Position numbers and translations under genes: made by a program
The notes under the pieces: generated by a model
Told to the model about the DNA's origin: nothing
What the model saw: the letters and a program-made list of their open reading frames with translations, nothing else
The model's database searches: none
Shown here: piece by piece, positions 45,494-54,497 of the stretch
Numbering within the stretch: position 1 is the first letter of the stretch
Layout: every line of letters starts with the position of its first letter
Source: Chloroflexi bacterium HGW-Chloroflexi-4
GTDB lineage: Bacteria > Chloroflexota > Anaerolineae > Anaerolineales > Anaerolineaceae
Direction: 5' to 3'
Length of the DNA stretch: 64,000 bases
NCBI GenBank assembly: GCA_002840715.1
Contig: PHBW01000008.1
Coordinates: 1 to 64,000, forward strand

Positions 45494-46729
45494 ATGGGAT
45501 CGCAAGAAAAAATTAACGTTGTGGTAGTTGATGATATTGATGAATCGCGAGAGATGATCTTGCGTATGCTTCAATTTGATTCAACTATCGAAGTTGTGGG
45601 CACAGGAAGAACCGGCATTGAAGCCATAGAATCGGCACAGAAATTAAAACCTGATGTGATTGTAATGGATATCAACATGCCTGACATGGACGGCATCACA
45701 GCTACCGAAGCAATCCGCAAAAAAGTTCCGTATATTCAAATCGTAGTTTTATCGGTTCAAAATGATGCCAATTACATGCGCAAAGCCATGCTGGCAGGAG
45801 CGCGCGACTTTTTAACCAAACCTCCAATGATTGATGAGTTAACCGCCGCCATTAGACGTGCCGGTGACCTGGCTCATGAAGAGAAATTGAAACAAACGCC
45901 GGTCTTCCAACCAAACGCCATGACCGGTCCATTATCGCCCCAGATGATGATGCGCATGCCTCAAATGATCATGGGAAAAATTATCTGTGTATACAGTCCA
46001 AAAGGCGGTGCAGGGTGTACAACACTCGCAACAAATTTGGCCGTTGGACTCAAATCCCAGGAAAATAAAGTAGCCATCGTGGATGCCAATTTGCTTTACG
46101 GCAATGTTGCTGTCTTTTTGAATGAGCATGGTAAAAATTCAATTCTGGATTTGATTGACAGGGCAAATGATCTTGATCCTGAGATTATTGAAGACGTGAT
46201 GGTTGAAAATAAATTGACCGGTCTACATATGATGCCCTCACCAAAGGACCCCGAATTGAACGATGCACATAAAGGTGAACCGGTCTCCAAAGTATTGTCT
46301 TACCTTAAACAAATCTATAACTTCATTATCATTGATACAACTTCTTATCTCACCGAGGTTGTGCAAACATGTTTGGATATCGCTGATTATATCGTTCTGA
46401 TTACCACTCAAGATATTCCTTCCATCAAAACTACCAATCAATTTTTAACGCTGGCTGATGCATCTGGGATTGCGAGAGAAAAAATCCTCTTCGTGATGAA
46501 CCGATACGATAAACGCATCGCCATCTCACCTGAACGGGTCGGTGATAGTTTGAAACAACCCGTGTTGGTTGCTATTCCATTTGAAGAACGGATCATAACC
46601 AGCGCCATGAATAGAGGTGTACCCTTCATGGTGGATAACAAAATGGCACCCGCGGGCAAAGCTATAATTTCACTTGTTGAAGTTATCCGTACCAAAATCC
46701 AAAAAGATCAAGAAAATCCTTCGATGTGA
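45494..46729 (+). CDS. cpaE: CpaE/TadZ-type localisation ATPase with receiver domain
   Basis: The 411-residue protein joins a response-regulator receiver domain (residues about 5-125; acidic pocket VVDDIDES, phospho-acceptor Asp in VIVMDINMPDMDG, Lys in FLTKPP) to a MinD/ParA-like ATPase with deviant Walker A YSPKGGAGCTTLATNLAVG. TadZ proteins place the pilus machine; unlike many TadZ members, here the receiver keeps the phosphorylatable Asp, so control by a histidine kinase is possible. ATG 45494 is chosen (GGAG 5 bases upstream) over the adjacent GTG 45491. Confidence 0.9.
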   Translation: MGSQEKINVVVVDDIDESREMILRMLQFDSTIEVVGTGRTGIEAIESAQKLKPDVIVMDINMPDMDGITATEAIRKKVPYIQIVVLSVQNDANYMRKAMLAGARDFLTKPPMIDELTAAIRRAGDLAHEEKLKQTPVFQPNAMTGPLSPQMMMRMPQMIMGKIICVYSPKGGAGCTTLATNLAVGLKSQENKVAIVDANLLYGNVAVFLNEHGKNSILDLIDRANDLDPEIIEDVMVENKLTGLHMMPSPKDPELNDAHKGEPVSKVLSYLKQIYNFIIIDTTSYLTEVVQTCLDIADYIVLITTQDIPSIKTTNQFLTLADASGIAREKILFVMNRYDKRIAISPERVGDSLKQPVLVAIPFEERIITSAMNRGVPFMVDNKMAPAGKAIISLVEVIRTKIQKDQENPSM

Positions 46730-46752
46730 TTAGGTCTGAGGAGACCAGGTAG

Positions 46753-48144
46753 ATGTCAATCTTAAAACGAATTCAATCCGGTGAAAATCAACCCCCCTCC
46801 AATCAAGGAGGAGGTACTTCCAATTCTTCTTCACCAATGCAAGTGCGTAAACCACTCATACCTTCCGGCCAATCCACCCTCGATACCTATCAGGATTTAA
46901 AAGGTAGAGTGCAAAGCAAATTATTATCGGAGCTTGATCCGAGTGTGGATGTAACCGAGATTAATGAAGTTCGCAAAACCATTCAAAATCTTTTTGATCA
47001 AATTCTGGTAGAAGAAAACTTTGTTTTATCTAGGACGGAGAAAACCCGACTATTTGACCAGATTGTTGCCGAAATCCTCGGCTTGGGACCGCTTCAACCA
47101 TTACTTGAAGATGACACGATCACTGAAATTATGGTCAATGGTGCAAAAGACATTTATGTTGAAAGGCGAGGCAAACTTCAGCGTGTGCCATTAACTTTCG
47201 AAAGTAATGAACACGTTATGCGCATCATCGAAAGAATCGTCGCACCACTTGGGCGTCGTATTGATGAATCCAGTCCTTATGTTGATGCACGTCTACCAGA
47301 TGGCTCGCGTGTCAATGCAGTCATACCACCTATTTCACTAATCGGACCGATTCTAACAATTCGTAAATTCTCAAAAAATCCATTCACTGTTGATCAATTG
47401 ATCCAGTTTGGGTCATTGACCACAGAAGCTCTGCAGTTTTTGGACGCTGCAGTTAAATCGAGAATAAATATTGTTATTTCTGGCGGCACCGGTTCTGGCA
47501 AGACCACCTTGCTAAACGTACTCTCAAGCTTCATCCCTTCTGATGAGCGTATTCTTACGATTGAAAATGCCGCAGAATTGCAATTAAGGCAGGAACATGT
47601 CATTACACTTGAATCACGACCAGCAAATATTGAAGGCAAAGGCGAAATTACCATTCGAGATTTGGTAGTGAATGCCCTGCGTATGCGTCCAGACCGGATC
47701 ATCGTTGGTGAAATCCGCGATGAAGCGGCCATTGATATGCTCCAGGCGATGAACACTGGTCATGACGGATCAATGACCACATTGCATTCAAACAGTCCAC
47801 GCGATACGCTGTCTCGTCTAGAAACCATGGTCATGATGGCTGGTATGGATATTCCCATGCGCGCCATCCGCGAACAGGTTAGTTCGGCTATTGATCTGGT
47901 AGTACATCAAGAGCGTATGCGTGACGGTACGCGTAAAGTGGTTAACATCACTGAAGTCACCGGCATGGAAGGCGATGTGATCACTATGACAGATGTTTTT
48001 GTTTATGAACAGTTGGGTTACGAAAATAATAAAGTTATTGGTCGTATGCGCCCAACAGGACTGCGGCCAAAATTCATGGAAAAAATAGAAGCTTCCGGTA
48101 TCCATCTTCCGCCAAGTGTTTTTGGCATCGGAATGCACAGGTAA
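46753..48144 (+). CDS. cpaF: Tad pilus assembly ATPase CpaF/TadA
   Basis: Secretion ATPase that powers pilus assembly (and perhaps retraction). The 463-residue protein has an unstructured Ser/Gly/Pro-rich first 45 residues, then the CpaF core: EIMVNGAKDIYVERRGKLQ, Walker A SGGTGSGKTTLLNVL (about 242), the Asp box and Walker B RPDRIIVGEIRDEAA, and GHDGSMTTLHSNSPRD. It is 23 bases after cpaE and 12 before tadB. Confidence 0.96.
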   Translation: MSILKRIQSGENQPPSNQGGGTSNSSSPMQVRKPLIPSGQSTLDTYQDLKGRVQSKLLSELDPSVDVTEINEVRKTIQNLFDQILVEENFVLSRTEKTRLFDQIVAEILGLGPLQPLLEDDTITEIMVNGAKDIYVERRGKLQRVPLTFESNEHVMRIIERIVAPLGRRIDESSPYVDARLPDGSRVNAVIPPISLIGPILTIRKFSKNPFTVDQLIQFGSLTTEALQFLDAAVKSRINIVISGGTGSGKTTLLNVLSSFIPSDERILTIENAAELQLRQEHVITLESRPANIEGKGEITIRDLVVNALRMRPDRIIVGEIRDEAAIDMLQAMNTGHDGSMTTLHSNSPRDTLSRLETMVMMAGMDIPMRAIREQVSSAIDLVVHQERMRDGTRKVVNITEVTGMEGDVITMTDVFVYEQLGYENNKVIGRMRPTGLRPKFMEKIEASGIHLPPSVFGIGMHR

Positions 48145-48156
48145 TAGGAAACGACG

Positions 48157-49134
48157 ATGAATCCTGTCATAATTCTTTGGGTTGGCGGTGCACTGGTACT
48201 CATCCTAACCGTGGTGGGCATCATTGTATCCATCAGCAGCAGACGTTCTTCAGAAGAAGAGCGTCTGGGTGAATACGTTGAACCTGAGCGTGATACTACT
48301 CCACAAAAGAAAGAAGCTTCGACGCCAGTAACGGAATGGTTAACCAAAAGGGTTGAAAAATCAAGTTATGGCGATAAACTCGGTAAAGAATTAGCCCAGG
48401 CAGACCTCAAACTAAAACCCGGTGAGTTTATAGCGCTCATGGTCATTTTTGCATTTGTTGTTGCACTTTTGGGCTGGTTCATCGGTTCTCAGAGTTTTAT
48501 TATCGCCGGAGCAGGCGCGATCATTGGTGCCTTTTTACCTAGAATTTATGTAGGCTCAGCAAAAAAGAAACGGTTGATTAAATTTAATGACCAGCTTGGA
48601 GACATGCTTGGGTTGATGGTCAATGGTTTGCGGGCGGGATATTCGGTAATGCAGGCGATGGAATCCGTCAGCCGCGAACTTCCCTCGCCCATAAGTGATG
48701 AATTCCGCAGAGTGGTGCAAGAAATTCAACTTGGAGTTACCACCGAAAAGGCACTTGACAATTTGCTCAGACGCATTCCTAGTGATGACCTCGATCTGGT
48801 AATTACTGCGATGAATGTTCAACGCGAAGTTGGCGGCAATTTGGCTGAAATTTTGGATACAATTTCTCATACCATTCGTGAACGCATCCGTCTCAAAGGT
48901 GAGATCCGAGTCTTAACTGCTCAAATGGATATTTCAGCCACCATCCTGGCGGTATTACCGGTGGGTGTTATTTTCTTCTTGTATATGATTAATAGAGAAT
49001 ATATTGAACTTTTGTGGTCAAAAGAATCCAATTCAGGTCCTATCCCTTGTGGTTATACTGCCATTGGTTTAGCAGTCGTTTTAATTATTTCCGGTTATTT
49101 CACAATTAAGAAAATGGGAAATATCGAAGTATGA
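48157..49134 (+). CDS. tadB: Tad pilus platform protein TadB
   Basis: Inner-membrane GspF-like platform protein. The 325-residue protein has an N-terminal helix (ILWVGGALVLILTVVGIIVSI), a central pair of helices (FIALMVIFAFVVALLGWFI), the T2SSF core GLRAGYSVMQAMESVSREL..EIQLGVTTEKAL, and C-terminal helices. It overlaps tadC by ATGA, as expected for obligate partners. Confidence 0.93.
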   Translation: MNPVIILWVGGALVLILTVVGIIVSISSRRSSEEERLGEYVEPERDTTPQKKEASTPVTEWLTKRVEKSSYGDKLGKELAQADLKLKPGEFIALMVIFAFVVALLGWFIGSQSFIIAGAGAIIGAFLPRIYVGSAKKKRLIKFNDQLGDMLGLMVNGLRAGYSVMQAMESVSRELPSPISDEFRRVVQEIQLGVTTEKALDNLLRRIPSDDLDLVITAMNVQREVGGNLAEILDTISHTIRERIRLKGEIRVLTAQMDISATILAVLPVGVIFFLYMINREYIELLWSKESNSGPIPCGYTAIGLAVVLIISGYFTIKKMGNIEV

Positions 49135-50078
49135 TTCCAATTCTCGTTTTAGTTGGATTAATTATTATCATTGCCGTGGCGTTGGTCGTTATTGGTTTGC
49201 GCAATCCACAAACGGTCAATGATAGGCTGCTGCAAGAACGTCTAGAGGAATTTGGCCGAACCGGTGAACAGGTTGATCTTGAAAAACTTGAAATGTCGCA
49301 GCCTTTCACAGAGCGGGTCATTTATCCTCTTGCCAGAAAATTGGGCGAGATCACAATAAAATTTACTCCTCAGAACTGGTTAAACCGTATTTCCCGTAAG
49401 CTTGAACTGGCAGGCAGTCCCTCCAGGATGGACCCAACCATCTTTCTGGCGACTCAATTCATTATGGCAGTTGTTTTTGGTGCCATAATGCTGCTTTTCA
49501 TGACCATTATTACAAAATCCTTTCCAGCAGGCCAGGTCTTTCTTTTTGTTACTGTTTTTACTTTGATAGGCTTTTTCATACCCCAATTTCAGCTTTCAAC
49601 CAAGATAACCAAAAGACAAAAAGCAATTCGGAAAGCTATGCCTGACGCATTGGATCTACTCACCATTTGTGTGGAAGCCGGTCTGGGATTTGACGCAGCA
49701 TTAAACAAAGTGACTGAAAAATGGGATACTCAGCTTTCGAAGTCGTTCACTCGTGTTATTCAAGAAATCCAATTGGGAAAACTACGACGCGAAGCATTGC
49801 GTGATATGGCTGAAAACATTGGCATCACCGAGATGACCAGTTTCGTGGCTGCAGTCATCCAAAGTGAGCAATTGGGCGTCAGCATGGCTAAAGTACTGAG
49901 AATTCAGGCTGACCAAATGCGTATCAAACGCCGTCAGATGGCTGAAGAAGAAGCCCATAAAGCGCCAATCAAAATGTTGATTCCAATGGCATTCTTGATT
50001 TTCCCATCCTTGTTAATTGTCTTGTTTGTACCTGCCGTTCTCACGGTGATACAATCGGGAATTCTAGGCGGTCTATAA
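49131..50078 (+). CDS. tadC: Tad pilus platform protein TadC
   Basis: Second GspF-like membrane platform subunit. The 315-residue protein starts with a membrane helix, then has RKAMPDALDLLTICVEAGLGFDAALNKV and EAHKAPIKMLIPMAFLIFPSLLIVLFVPAVL at the C-terminus, typical of TadC. It is the last Tad gene here: no prepilin peptidase (TadV/CpaA), secretin (CpaC/RcpA) or minor pilin (TadE/TadF) gene lies in the window. Confidence 0.93.
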   Translation: MIPILVLVGLIIIIAVALVVIGLRNPQTVNDRLLQERLEEFGRTGEQVDLEKLEMSQPFTERVIYPLARKLGEITIKFTPQNWLNRISRKLELAGSPSRMDPTIFLATQFIMAVVFGAIMLLFMTIITKSFPAGQVFLFVTVFTLIGFFIPQFQLSTKITKRQKAIRKAMPDALDLLTICVEAGLGFDAALNKVTEKWDTQLSKSFTRVIQEIQLGKLRREALRDMAENIGITEMTSFVAAVIQSEQLGVSMAKVLRIQADQMRIKRRQMAEEEAHKAPIKMLIPMAFLIFPSLLIVLFVPAVLTVIQSGILGGL

Positions 50079-50104
50079 TCTTTTAAAGGGAGGTCGTCGT
50101 CAAC

Positions 50105-50890
50105 TTGACGGAACTTACCCTCACCAACAATTTGCTACTAAAAATGACCAGCCTGTTCTGGAAAAGTATGGACTGGCTCTATCCCCCGCGCTGTTGTAAT
50201 TGCGACCGCCGGGGATTTGTTTTATGCAATGAGTGTTATGCTGAAATTGAACCCCTCAGTAAAAATCTCTGCCTAAAATGCGGTTATCCGATTCACAGCA
50301 GGAGCGGATTATGTGAGGATTGCCGCATTTCTCCTCCTCCTTACACACAAATGCGGGCGTGGGCATCACATTCAGGACCAGTTCAAAAAGCAATCCAAGC
50401 ACTCAAGTACAAGCGCAATCTCGCCCTTGGAATGACACTTGCGATGCCGCTTGTGGAACTTGTTAATAATTCGGGTTGGCAAATTGACATCGTGGTTCCG
50501 ATTCCTTTAAGTCGAACACGCATGAGAACCAGAGGATACAATCAGGCAGAATTGATTTCCCGTTACCTGGCGGCTAGTTTGAATATTCAACACTCTACCA
50601 ATAAGGTAAAAAGGATCAGAAACACATCCACCCAAATTGATATGGATGTTAATAAAAGATTTACGAATTTGTTGGATGCATTTTATGCAAATCCTGCTAC
50701 ACTAAAAAAGAAAAACATACTTGTTATTGACGATGTGATCACAACTGGAGCGACGATGCAAAATTGTACGAAAGCGCTCCTTAAGGCAGGTGCAGAAAAT
50801 ATTTATTGTATGTCCGTGGCGAGAGCCATTTTGAGACATGAAAAGCGACACAAAGGTTTGGCTTCCAATTCAGCACTTCAATCTTTATGA
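50105..50890 (+). CDS. comFC: ComFC-family phosphoribosyltransferase-like protein
   Basis: Double zinc-ribbon plus phosphoribosyltransferase fold, linked to DNA uptake in competent bacteria. The 261-residue protein has CCNCDRRGFVLCNEC and CLKCGYPIHSRSGLCEDC, then VVPIPLSRTRMRTRGYNQAELIS and the PRPP loop ILVIDDVITTGAT. The start is a TTG at 50105 with GGGAGG 12 bases upstream; ATG 50144 is possible but has no ribosome site. The gene lies 26 bases after tadC and directly before hpf, a common comFC-hpf arrangement. Confidence 0.9.
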   Translation: MTELTLTNNLLLKMTSLFWKSMDWLYPPRCCNCDRRGFVLCNECYAEIEPLSKNLCLKCGYPIHSRSGLCEDCRISPPPYTQMRAWASHSGPVQKAIQALKYKRNLALGMTLAMPLVELVNNSGWQIDIVVPIPLSRTRMRTRGYNQAELISRYLAASLNIQHSTNKVKRIRNTSTQIDMDVNKRFTNLLDAFYANPATLKKKNILVIDDVITTGATMQNCTKALLKAGAENIYCMSVARAILRHEKRHKGLASNSALQSL

Positions 50891-50900
50891 GGAGGAAACA

Positions 50901-51461
50901 ATGGACCAAAAAGTAGAAGTAACTGCAAAGTACATGGAGTTAACGGATCGCATCAAGGAATATATCGAAAAGAAAGTACCAAGGTTGGAAAGGTTATTAC
51001 CAGCAATTGAGTCCATGAAATTCGATCTTTCCTATTCAAAATCAGCCAGGAATCGATCTGATCGCGAAGTAGCTCAAATTACTCTGACCGGTAAAGGCTT
51101 TGTTTTACGCACAGAAGAGCGGAACTCGGATATGCTTACTGCGATTGATAATGCCACCGATAAAATGCAGCGGCAAATTGAACGATTCAAAGGCAAAAGA
51201 GCCCGCGGCCGTGGAGATGGTGTTCCTGCTTCTGAAGTAAATGTCGTGGAACCCGAAGTTGAAACCGGCGCAATGACCGCCATTGTCAGAAGGAAATCCT
51301 TTACACTCATCCCCATGGATGAAAATGAGGCAGTTGAACAAATGGCATTGGTTGCGCATGAAGATTTCTTTATCTTTTTCAATATCAACACAAATTCGAT
51401 CAACGTTCTTTACAAACGCCGAGATGGCAACCTGGGCTTGATTGAACCCAAAATCGGATAA
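50901..51461 (+). CDS. hpf: Long-form ribosome hibernation promoting factor
   Basis: Binds the 30S subunit and promotes 100S ribosome dimers in stationary phase. The 186-residue protein has an N-terminal S30AE domain (AKYMELTDRIKEYIEKKVPRL) and the C-terminal dimerisation domain (IVRRKSFTLIPMDENEAVEQM..FINVLYKRRDGNLGLIEPKI-like end), marking the long form. Start 50901 has GAGGAGG 6 bases upstream. A terminator follows. Confidence 0.95.
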   Translation: MDQKVEVTAKYMELTDRIKEYIEKKVPRLERLLPAIESMKFDLSYSKSARNRSDREVAQITLTGKGFVLRTEERNSDMLTAIDNATDKMQRQIERFKGKRARGRGDGVPASEVNVVEPEVETGAMTAIVRRKSFTLIPMDENEAVEQMALVAHEDFFIFFNINTNSINVLYKRRDGNLGLIEPKIG

Positions 51462-51483
51462 TTGATTATTTCAACCACTTTTT

Positions 51484-51509
51484 GGCCGGGATTTTCTCCC
51501 GGCCTTTTG
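51484..51509 (+). terminator. Terminator after hpf
   Basis: GGCCGGGA (51484-51491) and TCCCGGCC (51497-51504) with a 5-base loop, followed by TTTTG. Confidence 0.9.
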
Positions 51510-51622
51510 TTTATTAATCTATCTTCTATGTGACTTCCAATCTATCTTAAGTAACCTGCACTTACCTCCGACTATATATACAATCAACTTGTCAAAAACT
51601 GTAGATTAAAGGAGCAAAATTA

Positions 51623-52627
51623 ATGAACCTTGTTACAGGAGCGACCGGCCATATCGGAAACGTTTTGGTGAGAGAGTTGGCTAAACGGGGTGAAAAAGTG
51701 CGGGTGTTGGTGCTGCCTGGAGAAGATTTATCACCTTTAAACGGTCTCGATATTGAAGTCATTGAAGGCAATATACTCGATAATTGCTGTCTCGGCCCCG
51801 CGTTTGAAGGCATTGAGTATGTCTTTCATCTGGCAGGTATCATTTCGATCATGCCTGGCAAGGATGATTTTGTTCATGATGTAAATGTAAACGGAACAAT
51901 CAATATGCTGACTGCAGCAAAAAACGCCAATGTCAAAAGGTTTATTCACACAAGCTCAATCCACGCATTTAAACGCATCCCCCACGGCGTTTTAGTGGAT
52001 GAGAATGTGCCCATTGACCCGGATTCTGCTGTTGCGGCTTACGATCAATCAAAGGCGGAGGCAACCCTTGCCGTGCTTAAAGCAGCAAAAAACGGATTGC
52101 CCGCTGTGGTGGTCTGCCCGACCGGTGTTATTGGCCCATATGATTATAAAGACTCAGAAATGGGTGTTTTGATCAAAGAATGGATGATGCACAAGGTCAA
52201 TTTTTTAATTGAAGGCAATTACGATTTTGTGGATGTCCGCGATGTGGTGCAAGGGATGATCCTCGCAAGAGATAAAGGTAATGTTAGCCAAATCTACATC
52301 CTTTCAGGTGAGTTGATTAGAGTTGCAGATATGTGGCGGTTGGTCAAAGAATTGGTTTCCTGGCGAACGTCATCCTTTATCAATATCCCGGTGCGTCTTG
52401 CTGCATTTGTGGCAAAATTCACCCAGTTCTATTACAAACTATCACACTCAAAACCACGTTTTACGACCTACAGCATTGAAACCTTGCACACCAATGCTGT
52501 GATCAGCAATCAGAAAGCCCGAACCATGCTTGGATATCATCCGCGATCGTTACAGGACTCGCTTTCTGATACAGTTAACTGGTGGAAGCAAGAAGTGCCT
52601 CAACTTTTAAAGAAAAAACGACGATAA
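51623..52627 (+). CDS. Extended-SDR NAD-dependent epimerase/dehydratase
   Basis: The 334-residue protein begins MNLVTGATGHIGNVLVREL, the nucleotide-binding motif of extended SDRs, and has the catalytic tyrosine/lysine in AYDQSKAEATL with an upstream serine in HTSSIHAF. It resembles 3-beta-hydroxysteroid dehydrogenase-like and dihydroflavonol reductase-like members more than UDP-sugar epimerases. The basic C-terminus KKKRR is notable. It is followed 8 bases later by a classical SDR. Confidence 0.85.
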   Translation: MNLVTGATGHIGNVLVRELAKRGEKVRVLVLPGEDLSPLNGLDIEVIEGNILDNCCLGPAFEGIEYVFHLAGIISIMPGKDDFVHDVNVNGTINMLTAAKNANVKRFIHTSSIHAFKRIPHGVLVDENVPIDPDSAVAAYDQSKAEATLAVLKAAKNGLPAVVVCPTGVIGPYDYKDSEMGVLIKEWMMHKVNFLIEGNYDFVDVRDVVQGMILARDKGNVSQIYILSGELIRVADMWRLVKELVSWRTSSFINIPVRLAAFVAKFTQFYYKLSHSKPRFTTYSIETLHTNAVISNQKARTMLGYHPRSLQDSLSDTVNWWKQEVPQLLKKKRR

Positions 52628-52635
52628 ATGAGGAG

Positions 52636-53448
52636 TTGACCATCACAACCTCTTCCAATACAAAAACTGTCCTCATCACCGGTGCATCCAGCGGCATCGG
52701 AGCAAAAACGGCTGAATTCCTGGCTTCAAAGGGATTCACCGTTTTGTTGGTTGCACGCCGCAAAGAAAAACTTACCACCTTGGTTGACCAGATAACCAGC
52801 CATGGCGGCAAAGCTCACTTTTTTGAAGTTGATTTATCCATCGAACAGGCACGCATCGAATTAATCAATACTCTCGAAAAAGAGAACCAACAACCAGACA
52901 TATTGATTAACAATGCTGGTTTTGGCTGGTATGGTCACTTCGAAACCATGAATTGGCAGACAGGCAAAGATCTTATTGGCGTCAATATCGAAGCGGTCGC
53001 ACATTTGACCCATTTAGTCTTACCCGGCATGCTACAACGAGGATATGGACATATTATCAACATGGGTTCGGTTGCCGGCAAACTCCCTGAACAGGGCATT
53101 GCACTTTATTCGTCTTCAAAGGCTTTTATGGATGCTTTCACCACATCCCTTTATAGGGAATTGCGAGGCAGCCATGTAACAGTCTCCGTGGCAAGGCTCG
53201 GACCAATTCAAACCGAGTTCTTTGATGCTGCCCGAAGCCATGAGAACGGCGGCAACGTGCCTGCCGAAAAATTGGCCATTCCTGCCGAGGTGGTCGCCCG
53301 CGGAATTTACCGATTGATTACCCATCCGCATAAAGTAGTCTACATCCCCTGGTATTTATCAGTCTCACCGCTGCTTGAGATTCTCTTTTCAGGCATCATT
53401 GATCTGGTGGGTCCCCTGCTGCTCGGAAAAAAGAAAATTCAAAAATGA
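52636..53448 (+). CDS. Classical short-chain dehydrogenase; start codon uncertain
   Basis: The SDR core is complete: TGASSGIGAKTAE, NNAGFGWYG and catalytic YSSSKAFMDAFTTSLYREL. The C-terminus has a hydrophobic segment (YLSVSPLLEILFSGIIDLVGPLLL) followed by lysines, as in membrane-attached SDRs acting on lipids. No ATG is available: TTG at 52636 abuts AGGAG, GTG 52582 lies within the previous gene, and ATC at 52642 is ideally spaced from AGGAG. I list the TTG start. It is probably co-transcribed with the preceding epimerase-like gene. Confidence 0.8.
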   Translation: MTITTSSNTKTVLITGASSGIGAKTAEFLASKGFTVLLVARRKEKLTTLVDQITSHGGKAHFFEVDLSIEQARIELINTLEKENQQPDILINNAGFGWYGHFETMNWQTGKDLIGVNIEAVAHLTHLVLPGMLQRGYGHIINMGSVAGKLPEQGIALYSSSKAFMDAFTTSLYRELRGSHVTVSVARLGPIQTEFFDAARSHENGGNVPAEKLAIPAEVVARGIYRLITHPHKVVYIPWYLSVSPLLEILFSGIIDLVGPLLLGKKKIQK

Positions 53449-53478
53449 TTTCTTCACCGTTCTGTAAGCTTTCGCGCC

Positions 53479-53507
53479 TTGCCAGCCTTTGAACGCTGCG
53501 CTATAAT
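53479..53507 (+). promoter_or_regulatory. Promoter of efp
   Basis: TTGCCA (53479-53484) and TATAAT (53502-53507), spacer 17 bases, about 40 bases before the efp start. Confidence 0.75.
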
Positions 53508-53546
53508 TCAGCCGTTAATCTACGGAACTGGAAAGGTTTAATATTC

Positions 53547-54104
53547 ATGATCGATGTCAATGATCTTCGCAAAGGCGTAGTATTTGAAGTGGAAGGGTAC
53601 CTCTATAAGGTGCTTGAATATTCTTTCAGCAAACCAGGCCGCGGCAATGCCACCATTCGCATCAAGGCGCGCGATCTGCGCAAAGGCAATACCCTTGAAA
53701 AGACCTTCACCTCAGGTGAGCGTATTCAAGATGTCCGCCTCGATTTTCACAATGTTCAATACTTGTATACTGATGGCGAACTCTATTATTTTATGGATCA
53801 GGAAACATTTGAACAACCTGCCATCCCAGGTTCGGTGATTGGCGATTATGTCGGTTTTCTCAAACCTGAGATGGAATGCAAACTAACCTTCTATAATGCG
53901 GAGCCAATTGATATTGAGCTGCCCACAACGGTTGATCTTAAAGTCACTTATGCCGAACAAGCCGTGCGTGGCGATACGGCCACCGGTGTGACCAAAAGAG
54001 TCACAACCGAAACCGGCCTTGAAGTGGCCACGCCATACTTCGTCTCGACCAACGACACTATTAGAGTGGATACACGAACAGGCGAGTACGTCACCAGGGT
54101 TTAG
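53547..54104 (+). CDS. efp: Translation elongation factor P
   Basis: Relieves ribosome stalling at proline runs. The 185-residue protein has all three beta-barrel domains: KOW-like N-terminus (MIDVNDLRKGVVFEVEG), middle EF-P domain, and C-terminal signature (DTATGVTKRVTTETGLEVATPYFV). The modification loop is SKPGRG, with Arg32 at the tip rather than lysine. This is the type rhamnosylated by EarP in some bacteria or used unmodified; no earP or lysine-modifying gene is in the window. Confidence 0.96.
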   Translation: MIDVNDLRKGVVFEVEGYLYKVLEYSFSKPGRGNATIRIKARDLRKGNTLEKTFTSGERIQDVRLDFHNVQYLYTDGELYYFMDQETFEQPAIPGSVIGDYVGFLKPEMECKLTFYNAEPIDIELPTTVDLKVTYAEQAVRGDTATGVTKRVTTETGLEVATPYFVSTNDTIRVDTRTGEYVTRV

Positions 54105-54120
54105 TAAACACAAGTTGATC

Positions 54121-54148
54121 AAACTGTCCCCTGCCGGGGACAGTTTTG
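54121..54148 (+). terminator. Terminator after efp
   Basis: Perfect 11-bp arms (54121-54131 and 54136-54146) with a TGCC loop, T-rich end. The Cys-rich gene starts 15 bases later and may be fed by read-through. Confidence 0.8.
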
Positions 54149-54161
54149 TATAGAGGAAATC

Positions 54162-54497
54162 ATGAGAACTCCAGCCGGAATTGAGTGCCCTTATTTCTAT
54201 GGTGATTATTTCAGAGGCAAAAATGTTGAAGAATGCCGTCTGCTTGGTTCCAATCCGAATAACGGACCCTGGAAAGCAGATTTGTGCAAAACTTGCCCGA
54301 TACCCGGCATCACTCGTTCAAATGCCTGTGAAAATATGACTCTTTATGCTTCTGTAAAAAAAGGGGCTTTAAAAAACAGACGGGTCAAAGTCACTGCTTA
54401 TTGTTCAAAATCAAATTCTGAAGTTAAAGAACCTCATGTTGGATGCGAGCTCTGCCATCAAGATTTAAGTATTATGGAAAAACCAAACCCCTCATGA
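54162..54497 (+). CDS. Unknown 111-residue protein with eight cysteines
   Basis: No family is recognised with confidence. Cysteines at 9, 25, 42, 45, 56, 81, 95 and 98 occur as IECPYFYGDYFRG, EECRLLG, LCKTCPIPGITRSNACENM, AYCSKS and VGCELCH, which suggests two zinc- or Fe-S-binding sites. The protein is small, basic in the middle, and lacks a signal peptide, so it is probably cytoplasmic. AGAGGAAAT precedes the ATG. Its stop overlaps the start of a HAD-DinB fusion gene (ATGA), so the two are made together. Confidence 0.78.
   Translation: MRTPAGIECPYFYGDYFRGKNVEECRLLGSNPNNGPWKADLCKTCPIPGITRSNACENMTLYASVKKGALKNRRVKVTAYCSKSNSEVKEPHVGCELCHQDLSIMEKPNPS

Noticed and set aside
47394-47756. 120-codon frame antisense to cpaF
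   Set aside because: Opposite strand of the Walker A/B region; shadow frame.
52582-52635. N-terminal extension of the SDR from GTG 52582
   Set aside because: It would overlap the previous gene by 46 bases, has no ribosome site, and adds residues not typical of the family.
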